A stretch of 64,000 nucleotides of DNA from Sordaria brevicollis (Eukaryota; Ascomycota; Sordariomycetes; Sordariales; Sordariaceae). The number at the start of each line of letters is the position of its first letter. The stretch's first letter is position 1. The stretch lies in the NCBI GenBank assembly GCA_033439795.1, contig JAUTDP010000001.1, forward strand, positions 5,766,001 to 5,830,000, written 5' to 3'. This document shows positions 34,891 to 45,991 of this stretch, piece by piece. The notes under the pieces are model-generated. The model saw only the letters and a list, made by a program, of their open reading frames with translations. It had not been told where the DNA came from and did not search any database. The position numbers were made by a program, and so were the translations under genes.

Positions 34891-36556
34891 TTAAATGGTC
34901 AAAAACACACTCCCACCAATAATACTAATAGCCAAAATCGCCGTCACGATACCCGCCCCAACCCTATCGGCAGTCGTAATCGGCTTCAGCGCCGCCAACC
35001 CCCTGGACGAGTGATCCGTGGAACCGGCGCTCGGGTCACCCTTGGACGTACCGCCCTGCGCCGTCGTGACGGGGCCCTTGGCCGCCTTGCCGCCGGCCAA
35101 TCCTCTGTGCGTCAAGGTGTACATGACAGCGCTTAGGGCATTCATCTGCGCGCCGACACCGGCCCAGCCGTCAAAGGGCTCCGTCCACTTGAAGCCGCAC
35201 GCAGTTCCGTCGATGCCTCTGAAGCCGGGCTGGATACCGCCGCTGTCGACCTGCGGAGCGGCGGAGCCCACGGGCCCTGTGCAAGCGGCCGCGGCGCCGA
35301 TAGCGGTCGGGCGGATCCAGGCCATGATGCGGTCGTACGTGTAAGGGGCGACTTGCGAGGTGGACGAGAGCCAGCGGAGGAGGTATCCCTTGAAGGTCTG
35401 CTGATCGATGTTGCACTGGTACGGGCGGCCGCGGTCGGTGAAGCCGGACTCGCAGTACCATTCCCTGACGATGTTGGTGTCGTTGGTGACGAACTTGGCC
35501 TCGATGGCGCCCAGGAGGCCGTCCACGCGCGTCTTCCACGTCTCGCGCTCGGCGCCCTCGGACACGTTGTACATGAAGGCGGCGCCCTGGAGGAAGACGC
35601 CGACGTTGTAGGACCAGACGTGGGGGCCCGAGTCTTCGTGGCATTCGTGCGTCGTGACGTTGAAGTGGGCGCCGTCCCTGACCTCGTAGTCGTCCGTGAT
35701 CAGCCCGAGGGAGCGTTCCCAGTCCCAGGTGCGGGTGGCCCATTCGCCGTAGGTTGAGTTGCCGGTGAAGCGGGAGAGGCGAGAGCCCAGGTTGAAGAAG
35801 AGACCGTTGGAGATACTGTTGGGTATGTTAGCATGTCGACACATAACATAGATTAATGTCATTGTGGAATGACGAAACATCCAAACGACCCGGGGAAAAA
35901 AATGATATGTCCTCCTCTTGTCTGTTGCCCTTCCACTTACGAGTTCTTATAATCCTTGCCCGTCTGGAAATCGTTGATGGCCCATCTCAGACCTCCACCG
36001 CAGTTCAAGTCGTCCCATCGCGATGCCATTTGGTTGAAAACGGCCTGGACAAGAGCCAGCCATTGCGGTTGGTCCTCAGGAGGGTCGGGGAAGGCGTCCT
36101 CGGCCGCCGTCATGGCCGTGAGAGTCCAGAAGCCTACGTCGTCGTTGGATGATGTTCGGGACTGGTTGGCCGGCATGAAATCTCGTGTCGGGGAGGCTTG
36201 GTGTATAATGGCTTGTGATGTCGCTTCCACGTAAGATGTGTCGCCCGTAATCCACCAGTAATCGACCAATGCGCCAAACATCGCGCCTGCTTCCCACCAG
36301 TAGTAAGGGTCCGGCAAGTTTCCGGGTGTATCGCCGGTATTGTTGCCCGTGTAGTAACTCATCATTCCGAACGCTATCGTGGCGGCGGCATCCTTAACCG
36401 ATTCTAAAGAAGCGCCCGTGTTAGCCGCGGCGTGTGCGCAAAACGAAAGGGAGGCTCGACGGATTCCTTACGGTCGTTGTCGATGTCCATGGGAATGGCC
36501 GTCGCAGACTGGGCGAACAGGCCCATCAGGCCGGCGGCCGCGATATGCCACCTCAT
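34891..36556 (-). CDS. GH76 endo-mannanase-like protein of the Dfg5/Dcw1 family
   Basis: Exons 36556-36472, 36403-35941 and 35815-34891 give 490 residues; introns are 68 and 125 nt with GTAAGG and GTAAGT donors. A signal peptide ([20 protein letters not shown]) starts the protein. The GH76 fold follows: [38 protein letters not shown], and [13 protein letters not shown] carrying the paired aspartates expected at the active site, then [16 protein letters not shown]. Many N-glycosylation sequons (NNT, NST, NVT, NVS) fit secretion. The C-terminus ends in a Ser/Gly spacer and a hydrophobic segment ([18 protein letters not shown]), a GPI signal or anchor. Family members process GPI glycans and are needed to attach wall glycoproteins covalently to the glucan-chitin matrix. 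The two candidate GPI proteins at 27.7 and 32.8 kb are plausible clients, by inference only. Confidence 0.92.
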
Positions 36557-38526
36557 GGCGGAGAGAGCGAACCGAGCAAACGAGGGACGACTAAATGTAA
36601 TAAAGCTTGTTGTAGCGAACGACGGGGAAAGGCGCTTGGAAAACGAGGGACGATGAGCGAAAGCCTTCACGCAAGAAGTTGAGACCGCTGTTGTAATCAC
36701 AGAAGCTGCATACTCTTTTCACAGAGTAACGTGTGTCGTCGTATAATTTGACCAAAAACAGTGAAAACAGGAGAGAAATGAGACTAGCGAGAGTAGGAAC
36801 CGGAATGACGATGATGGGATGAAAGGATAGAAAGTCCAGACTGTGCCTAGCAAAGGAAGCACGCGGCGCAGACCAGAAACAGGCACACTTCCAAAACCAA
36901 GTTGCCCACCAACTTTGCGGTCCAAAACAGCCAATACTGGTCTCAAAGGGCACACCAGCCAGCATGGAACCAACAAAAGAAGAGAGAAAACACCGACGGC
37001 GACGGCACCGTATGAGGACCAGCAATGGCAACAGGGATGCCCCAAGCCGCTAAAGACCCTTGGCGAGGACTAGCTACACGCCTGTGACCGTTTGATGAAA
37101 GGATACTGTGTACATGATAGAGCCGGAATCGTGCCCGGGATCGGGTCGCTGAGACGGTCCAGACGGGTACCTTTTTGAAGGGTAGGATCCAGTCACCTGT
37201 GAATGTAACTGAGCTAGAGTTGAAGATCAACTAATTCGGTATTTGATGCTCTTCAAATGTTGAAGATGATTCTCGTAACGGGTTGAAGAGATTGCACATA
37301 AGAGCTTGGTCAAAATCTTGGGACGCCGGAAACAATAACAATGCGACAACATAGCCACAGCTCGGGACCTGAAATGGGGGTTGGCGGACCAACACGATGA
37401 AGAGCTCGTGTTGAGCCAAGCATTGGCAGAATTGGCAGCATCGGCGGCTTGACAAAGGATGGCAAAGATGGACGAGATCAGATAGCAAATCCTGCAAAAA
37501 ACAGAGTCGATGATACTTCAATAGACTTTTCTGGCCTTTGATATCGTGTTTTGGAGGGGAAAATAGCATGTGGAAAGAGTAGAAGAAACACGATCCTTTT
37601 GATAGTCGAGTGCTTCATCTGAACAACCTAGACTTTGAGATTGTTCCGCACTGTGCAGGTTGTTAGTGCTAAGTGTAAGCGCTTTGGACGACGACTTCTC
37701 TCCCCCATAAAGTGACCCTGTAATTAAAAGATGCTCACTCAGCGCAAGTCTCCGAGTGTGCCGCGTGTTTACCGTGTAGGTAGGCTTGGAACAACCTCGT
37801 TTCGTGATTTGCGTGCTTGGCGAGGCTAAGGAGATTCGAAACTTGAATCGGGTTTTGACAGTAGAACACAGCCACAATCGGATGGCTATATCTTCCATGT
37901 AAACAGTCGAGTTCCTCTCGTCTGTGTACCTCCATCCTCACTCATGACCGTGCAGGATTCCGAGATGGTGGGTGAAACACCAGAGCGTAAAGTTCAGACC
38001 TCCTTCGCCGCCAGAGGTGGAAACCCCTGAACCGTGCAGATGTGTCAAACACTTTGGGCTGTGTTAGTGACGGAAGCTTAGCACGCGGGCCGGAACATGT
38101 CTGAGGTCTGTCAACAAAGAGACTCACGTAGGAGACCTGAGGAAGATGAAGTCAACATACTATCTTGCAATGTTCGTAAAGACAAGTCAGTCGCTGATAG
38201 TCGTCCAAATATCGATTCTTCTATTGCAATCCCTGTAACGCCCTGTGAGGCAGTCTGGACTTTTGCCAAGATCGGACGACCTTGATCGGACCCAGAAGGC
38301 CAAGGGTCACCTGGCGGCTAGCTTCGATTGCAAATGCTGCATGCGATTCAGTACCTTAACCTCATGATGTAATCCAAGTTCTGTATTGTCGCTAAGCCGT
38401 CCTAGTGATCGTCTTGAGGTTTAACTGCGAATAGTCTGAATTCGTCGAGATCGTAAATTTGAAGAACTACGCTTCCATGTGTCGAGAGTATGGCATATAC
38501 TCAACTGATATCATTCACCATGTCCT
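36557..38526. other. Non-coding: GH76 promoter and 3' flank of the NAP gene
   Basis: Nearly 2 kb between two minus-strand genes. Open frames (for example minus 36591-37031 and 37518-37898) have no motif and do not splice to neighbours. No RNA gene or repeat was recognised. Confidence 0.4.
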
Positions 38527-39670
38527 TTACGCCTTGCGCTTCTTGGCCGGCGGGCCATCGTCATGGTCCTCTTCGTCATCCTCTTCGGCATCCTCGTCAT
38601 CATCATCTTCAAAATCGTCGTCGCTCGCCAACTCCTGCTCTTGTGCCTGGGCTGTGATGTGTTAGCGCGAGTATGCAACCAGGAAGGGGAATGTGCAGGT
38701 TCCTTACTGAAGTACTTGATAGCACCGGGCCAGAGGTCGTCTGAGAGGGCAAGCGCGAGACTATCGCCATCGGGGAAGATCTCCAACTCGACCTCATCCT
38801 CCTCCTCGTCGTCATCATCGTCATCCTCCTCCTCTTCCGCCTTCTTGCTCTCGCCGGCCTCTGCGGCAGCCTTTCTGGCTTGTCGCTGTTCTTGAAGCTT
38901 CTCAGTGGCAAGCTGGCTTTCCTTAGCAGAAACTCTCCTACCCCTGTAGCCGAACCAGGCAAAGAAACTAAGGCCTCCGAGTCCAACGTTCTCGATCTGT
39001 TCCTTTAGTTGTTTCTGCTTGTCTGTGAAATCCTGGCCTTGGACAGTCGACCAATGCTTGCCAGCGGCCTTCTCCTCTTCCCAAACAGCATTGACCAAAC
39101 CGAGCAAGCCACTGGTAAGGTCCTTGCCCTTCTTCCACTTGATGTTTACCGGCTCGCTGACCAAGCCAGTCCAACCGCCCTTGCTTCTGCGCGACCAGAA
39201 CTTCTTCTCCAACACCTTGTCCTCGAAGTACTCGTTCTCGGCGAACTCGAAGCGGAAGGAGACGCTGCGCGGGTCTCCGGAGCCGCCATTCTCAATTTCG
39301 AAATGGGAAACAGAGAAAGAGGTGAGGGACGAGAGAAGTAGAGCGGAGTCCTGTGGCTGGATGTACTCGTCGATGTCTTGGGGTGCCTGCTCGAACACCA
39401 GGGGCCAGAAGTGGGGAATCTGGGCTACGACCTTCTCGCGCTTCTCGTAGAGAGGACGGGACAGCTGGACCTGCTGGCGGACTTTTAAAGGAGACAAGTC
39501 AGTGACGAAGGATACCCAAGAGCAGGTACACGGGAGAATGGTGGTTATGAGGCAAGGAACACTCTGGGTAGAAAAGCCGACTTACTGATTTCGGTCTCGA
39601 CATCCTCGAACTCGTTCTCGAGGTCGCGCAACTCCTCGTAAGTAACGGAGGTCTCTGTTGGGGAAGCCAT
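38527..39670 (-). CDS. NAP/SET-family histone chaperone
   Basis: Exons 39670-39586, 39481-38708 and 38651-38527 give 327 residues; introns are 104 and 56 nt. The N-terminal helix (TYEELRDLENEFEDVETEI, then RQQVQLSRPLYEKREKVV) is the long dimerisation helix of the family. IPHFWPLVFEQAP follows and is diagnostic of SET-type NAP proteins. The earmuff domain includes FRFEFAENEYFEDKVLEKKF. After ENVGLGGLSFFAWFG there is a charged insert and a very acidic run (EEEEDDDDDDEEEDEVELEI), then FPDGDSLALALSDDLWPGAI, which completes the fold. The C-terminus is acidic and ends in PPAKKRKA, a nuclear-localisation-like signal. Such proteins bind histones H2A-H2B or H3-H4 for chromatin assembly. Unspliced reading gives a wrong tail; the last exon restores the acidic end. 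Confidence 0.9.
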
Positions 39671-41978
39671 CTTTCTGGGTCGTGCTTGGAGTGTGACGTG
39701 GGATATTCTGAGATATTACTGCCACCAACAAGAGGAAGAAGGAAATGCGTGAAGAAGTCGTGCCTGGGGAAAGGAAAAAAAAGTTGCAGTTGCCTTTCGT
39801 CGATCACCTTAGTCCTGTTTCATGCTTCGGCAGGCACGTTCTTGGGGACGGGACGCGATTGAGGACCTTTGCGGTTCGCTGTGGGGTTACACACAGTAGC
39901 TCGAATATTAGCTTCGTCAGTGGAGATTCATCTGGTAGACCCCGCCATCTAGCCGTGTAACCGTTCCACTGGGTTCAAATCCAGGGGTACAGCAGCTCAC
40001 TGAACCGAGCTCGAATAGGGTGACGATCAATTTCCATAGCGCAGTCTGTTAGCGTCCAGATTTTCCCACATCGAATCTCAAAATTTCTCCTTTTGAGGTT
40101 TGCATCGAAAGATATCGCGACGAGACCCTGATCATCGGCGACATAAGATCTTTGTCGGAAGGCTACTGCCACTTGATGTCGAGACGCATGGATACCCGGA
40201 CTCTCTCTGAAGACCACCTCAGCCATAATGACTCAAGGGCGACTGTTCAGGCTTTCCATCTCCCTTCCAACCCGAATGGCTTCAGATTGAAACCTACCTC
40301 TATCGAAGTGTAGGTAGGGACGGGATGACGAGGATTGAGATGGGCAATCACGCTTTCAAGTCGGAAAGCAGCTAATCTTAACTACCGAGCAAGGCCCTGC
40401 CTCCAACGAATTCAGAAAACTGGCGGTTTTCACTGTTCGCAACTGCCAGAGAGACGAGCCGCAGATACACACCACATTGTGGTGGGCGACATTGACGGCG
40501 CCTTCCTCTTGAGGTGTTCAAGGTGTTGGCAAAGAGCTTCCCCAGCGAGAGCGTTCGGAAAGAGCCTCCCACGAGAGCATCTTTTGCATGCAAGGAATGG
40601 AAGCATTTCCACTTTCTCCCACAATGGAACCTTGAGGTTTTCCCTCTTTTGCACAACTCTTTTCGTCCGCTCTTTCGGATTCTCTTCTTCACCTCAAAGT
40701 TCCCATTCTTTGGACAACCTCAATTTACGAAATGCGCAAGAGACGCCAACACCTTCCTCCATCCCTCAGCCGTCACAACCGCTCACTCCCCATGGCTGAG
40801 CCACTTGACTTGGTCAAGTTGCCATGACTTCGGCTGACGAGCAAAACATCCCCGGCCGTGCTTGTCAACCGCTAGATCGGCTGGATGGCCATGATCGACT
40901 CGACGGCTCTTTCCAGAGTTTACCAACAAGTGGTACCTGCAGCGGCCTGCTGACAGCATTCGAGATTCAACCTTATCAGAGTTGTGTGAAACGCACAGGA
41001 GAGAATGGTAAGGCTCTATCAGTGTACATTTCCGTCCAACCTTATCAAAATCCCGTCGTCTGGAAAGTGCCGAACGAAGAGACTTTCTTATCTTCAACCA
41101 GGACATGGACCCCATAGTCAAGTTGACAATGCAACATTGCAACACCAAGCTGCTTTTTGCATCAACTTTTGTTTTTTTCCCCAACCCCAGTTCTTTCTCT
41201 TCCCAACATGGATGTCCGAGGTCGGGCTCGTATCGATCAATCACCTCCAGTGTCGCGGCTAGGTTCGGGGGGCGTCTGTTCACACCTTCTGAAGACGTCG
41301 CTAGTCTGCGGATCCGATTTCTTTGTCCAGTCGGGCTCGGGCCTTGACTTTCTGTTAGTAATAACAGACTTCACCGTCCCATCCCACATGACTGGTTTCT
41401 TTTCTTCATTCTTTGCATCAACCTTCTGTAGCCGTCATATTTTTTTTTCGTTGACCGGTTGTCTCAAGAGTCATCAGGCGTCCAGTTGGGATGGATCTAG
41501 GCTTTCTCGAAAAGTGCGGATGAAGTCGAGACATCTCCCCCTGGTTTCTTGCTCTGCCACCTACTTGGTCGAGCTCGAACTGGACAAGGCACATTTGGTG
41601 CACTGTTCGATACAGAGACCGCTTCTTTTTCTGGCTGCTTCCAGACCATCATCTGCTTGACGCTGTTTGCTCATATTGTACCGAATCATCTGGACTGTGT
41701 CACCGCCTCCATTTCTCGCTCTTATTGAAAGAGTTGTGTGGTTATTGTTCTGTTAGGTGGAGGTGATTAGGCCTGGAATTGGACTGACAAAACTTTATTA
41801 GGGTTGGATTGTTGACCGAGGTCTCTCCGGCCACTGGTGCGTCAAGATTTTTCCTCCCCCTTCCCAGGTATAAATCCAAAGGAAGCCACTGGGGCAAACC
41901 AAAGTGCTTTCTCAAGTTTCCCAAAGTCGAACAACAGGAGGAAACGCCAGATTCGTCAAGCAACAACCTTTCGACACC
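39671..41978. other. Non-coding divergent interval of 2.3 kb
   Basis: Lies between the NAP start (minus) and the asparaginase start (plus). It includes a B-box-like GGTTCAAATCC at 39969-39979 that does not fold into a tRNA. The open frames of 100-167 codons start at non-ATG codons or lack motifs. No gene is supported. Confidence 0.45.
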
Positions 41979-43876
41979 ATGGGTCAAGTTTCGTTCCTGG
42001 AGGGGAAGAACCCCGAGGCTCATTATCCCGAGTCAAGGGTGCTCATCATCATGACAGGCGGTACCATATGCATGCAACCGTCTGCTGATGGTCTGGTTCC
42101 CATGACAGGCTTCTTGAAGAACGCCATGGCTCCTCGCCCGTCGTTCAACGATCATACCGCTCCGAATGGTAAGTGACTTTGTGGACAAGTCCTGGAAACT
42201 CTTACTGACGCTGTGTAGTTCAACTTCGAGCATACAAGAACGGGACTAAGTTGACGTTGGACAGTCTGAGAACACCAGTCAGCGCATACTCCCGTCATAT
42301 TCGCTATGGCATTCTCGAGTTCTCTCCCTTGCTGGATTCGAGCTCGATTTCTTCCATGGGTTGGACCGAGATTGCGCTTACCATCAAGGAGAACTACCAC
42401 TTGTTCGACGGCTTCGTGGTACTGCACGGAACAGATTCTCTGGCGTACACGGCATCGGCCCTTTCTTTCATGATGTCTGATCTGGGAAAGCCAGTCATCT
42501 TGACGGGATCACAAGCTTCCATCTTTGCTCTGCAGTCGGACGCAGTCGACAACCTTCTCGGTTCGCTTATCATTGCTGGAACATTCGTTATTCCCGAAGT
42601 CTGCCTATTCTTTCACCATACACTGTATCGCGGTAACAGGACGACCAAGGTGTCAGCTTCCTCCTTCGAGGCGTTTGCCAGTCCAAACTGTGAGCCGTTA
42701 GCCAAAGTCACAAGTCTAGGAGTGGATGTTCACTGGGGTTTGATCCGACGACCTACTCGGATTGCAGAATTTCAGGTGACAAAGTACCTCGACACCGCAC
42801 ATGTGGCCTGTTTGCGCATCTTTCCCGGAATCAAGCCTGAGATGGTGGATTCCGTTCTTCGAGTTCCTAACCTACGCGGTCTTATTCTTGAGACGTTTGG
42901 TATGGGAAACGCACCTGGCGGCGTTGATGGCAGTCTGACCAAGGTCATCAAAGAAGCAATTGACCGTGGCATCGTCATTGTCAACGTGAGTCAGTGCACA
43001 AACGGTTTCGTCTCGCCTCTCTATGCCCCTGGCACTGTACTGGGAAGAGCAGGAGTGGTGTTCGGCCATGATCTGACCACGGAGGCCGCTTTGACGAAGC
43101 TGTCATATCTCCTGGCTTTGCCAAACCTCAGCTATTCCGAGGTTACAGCACAGATGTCGCACTCGCTACGTGGGGAGATGACTGAAATGACTTTGCCCTC
43201 TTTCTCCCATCCCGCGGGAAGTATCGATTCGGCTATGGCACGGTTGCCCGCTGCAGGTACGTACAAGGCTCTTTTGGAATGTTACTCTCGACATCAGCTA
43301 AATATAAGATTAGACACTGCTTTCACGGCTCTTGGTTACGCCATCCGCAACGGAGAGCTACGGACAGTTCGCGAAATTCTCGAGGGTGACGAGTTCAACC
43401 ATCAGCTACTTAAGAGGGCTGATTACGTCGGCAACACCCCTGTGCATCTGGCCGCAGTTGGGCCCAACCCAGACATCCTTCGTGAGTTGCTGACTCGTGG
43501 TGCTAGTGTACATCCACGCAATCATGCAAACCACACACCGCTTTATCTCGCAGAGAAGATGGGCAACGTGGAGACTATGAAGTTGTTGAGGGAGGCTGGG
43601 GCGCACTTGTGGAGGACAGAGCCGCATTCAGGCAACGCATCCGAGGCAGGGGACCTGGCGAGTGCAACGGATGTTGCTTCAGTTGGTGCCGCAGAAGATG
43701 AAGAAGAGGACGGAGGCGTTACCGAACTCAAGTCCAACGGGCAAGAGCAGGAACCAACTGATCAGGTGATAGACACGGTGTCTTCCCAGCACGGACCGAA
43801 TAAAGGTAATGTGGTCACAGACGAGTCTTTGGTTCATGGGCTCAAGAAAGGGGATATCGGCAAATTTGTCAGTTAG
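41979..43876 (+). CDS. L-asparaginase with C-terminal ankyrin repeats
   Basis: Exons 41979-42168 and 42219-43876 give 615 residues; the 50-nt intron has GTAAGT, a TACTGAC branch and TGTAG. The N-terminal type I asparaginase hydrolyses asparagine to aspartate and ammonia. The first catalytic threonine is in MTGGTI (Thr29) and the second catalytic pair is HGTD at 133-136, followed by SLAYTASALSFM. ILTGSQA and GNAPGG are also family motifs. There is no signal peptide, so the enzyme is probably cytosolic. From about residue 430 there are at least two ankyrin repeats (GNTPVHLAAVGPNPDILREL and NHTPLYLAEKMGNVETMKLL), then an acidic, disordered tail. The same asparaginase-ankyrin order occurs in the vertebrate ASPG protein. 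An unused-looking donor at 43257 could, if spliced, remove the ankyrin part. Confidence 0.93.
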
Positions 43877-45991
43877 GCATTGATAGACCTTGGGATGAAA
43901 ATATTGAAGGGAACGGACATCTGGTTGGGAATGATAAAAACATACGAAGCGGCAAATGCAATTTCTAGAACGTGGTATGTACTTTTCCGATGAACACAGG
44001 TGGCTGAAATGGAATTTTGACTTTTTTAGGCTCACAAAGACCGCCCAGCACAAGTCGACGTGTTCAACGCCAACTGGGGATACTGTACCATCGTGTGCTC
44101 TTGTACCGTTGAGCGTGTTGTTGCGTAGGTTCATGTCCTAGGATTCAGTACAACAGTCTCGCCTGGAGTACGACCTACTACGCTCTATCGAGTGATCGCG
44201 AAGCTTTCTTACATGCCGTACGTGGGCGTAAGGCCCAGATAGGACGATAATCGATGGCTGATCACAGGCTTTTAAACAGAAAGTCCCAGATTTCATCGTC
44301 CCGTGACATCCTCTCTCTGTCGCCGACTTTCCTTTTCCGTGAACCACGGCATGATAATTCTGCGTAATAAAATTTATACAGATTATCGCCATGAGAAGAA
44401 GGTGGCAAGATGAAAACGAGGTTGACGGATTTTGAGCCTCATCTTCGGGGTTACATGAACCCGCTCGGACACCCTTGCGACTCACTAATCACATTTCGCT
44501 GCACAAGGAACTGTTAGTGGTTCGCTTCGGAGTTCTTTGATCATCTTTGCCCAGCCGCAAAAGCCAACCACCCCCATCAGCAGCCTAGGCTTACGGCTTG
44601 AGGCTCCGCGAAACTGCCGGATGTGAGTTCGTGGCACCCTACCTCGATGAAAGGCTGAACCAATACAATATGCCCAGCCTCTTGTCACAAGCGAGGAACA
44701 GTTTATGATGGTCACCAGCTTGGAGCGCGGGGTAGTTGCCGAGCGTACCACTCTCTAATCCTAGGTAGACTGGGATTGGAGCTATTCGCCGGCCCTGTGA
44801 TATGTTGTTCAAGGAGCAACTGCATTGGCTCGGCAAACTTCCCAGTCCGGTCCGTTTACAGAGGAGCAATCCTCACACAAGACAAGCATTTACACCGAAG
44901 TACGGGGCCATCGTGAAAGCTCTCACAGAGCCAAGGGAAATAGCGGGTGCCGGACCCGGACCGATGCTCACAAGAGACGACCATTGTTAAACTTTGTCCT
45001 TCGATGGGAAAAGAGCGGATGTTCCCCGAACTGATCTCCATCGCTCGGGCTCTCAAAGAGGAGGGCGGCATCTTACATGGTCTTTTCTAAACCCATAATC
45101 TGCTTCCGGCTGCCTGCTTATGGTCATCTCCCCGACGGGCCTTTTCACGGGAAGGTCATCCCGCCCCATAGACCGGGCCAGGCTCCATTTCTGTTTCTTC
45201 TCCTCCTCGGCTAAGAAGTAATAACGGAACTTCCCAGCCTCAACAAAGTATTTAATACGGCGCCATGTACTTGGAGGGGGCAAAAATGTGGTGGGCAACG
45301 ACAGATGATGCAGGATAGCTGCCTTGCCATGCTGAGCTACGTTGGAGCTGGGATACCAAGACACTGGGAATCATTTGATGCAGCTTGGGCACAAACATAA
45401 TTTTCAGTGCTCAAGCCCAAGCAGAATCGAGCAAGGCAAACCGCTGCTTTTTATCTGATGTTTGTCTGTCCGGTCCTCCTACGCTTTTCTCTCCTTGGCT
45501 TGTCCTCCTCCGGTCTTTGGGAAGCAGAATCTCGGGCAGTGATACACGTTTGTTGTTGTGGAACTCTGAAAGATGAAGAAAATGTTGGACAAACGAAATA
45601 CTTAAAGGACAGCCCCGTCGTCGTTCACCTCGTACAATACCGCATAACTGGTAATAAGTTCGTGGGAGATAGATACTCCCCTCACACCACCCCTCGATCG
45701 TTACAAAATCCGCCATCCTGCAGGACATGGGGATTACCTATAGACGGCCTATCGACAAGGCTGAATATCTATTGCCGCTCTTCTCTTTCGGGAATCATCA
45801 TTCAGCGGCTCAACTATCCAACCTCCTCCTCATCACCAGGCCACTTGCCATAGCGCAGGAAGAAGGAGGTATAAGTTCACTAACACCCTATTCTTCCACA
45901 ACTTTCCTTGACACACCGTACCGTCCCTCACTGCACACAGCAACATTATGCTGACCCTCTCATCGTCTCACTACAGTAACCAGAGGTCAAC
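43877..45991. other. Non-coding: 3' flank of asparaginase and promoter of BCS1-like gene
   Basis: About 2.1 kb between two plus-strand genes. Short open frames (for example plus 45407-45853) lack motifs or consistent splice sites. No RNA gene or repeat was recognised. Confidence 0.4.

Noticed and set aside
39905..39990. Possible tRNA gene with a B-box-like GGTTCAAATCC
   Set aside because: The T-stem lacks a paired base (CTGGG against CCAG), no matching acceptor stem is found around it and the A box is poor. Chance likeness is more probable.
40783..41283. 166-codon minus-strand frame between the NAP and asparaginase genes
   Set aside because: It has no motif and no compatible intron to either neighbour, and overlaps several equally long frames on the other strand.
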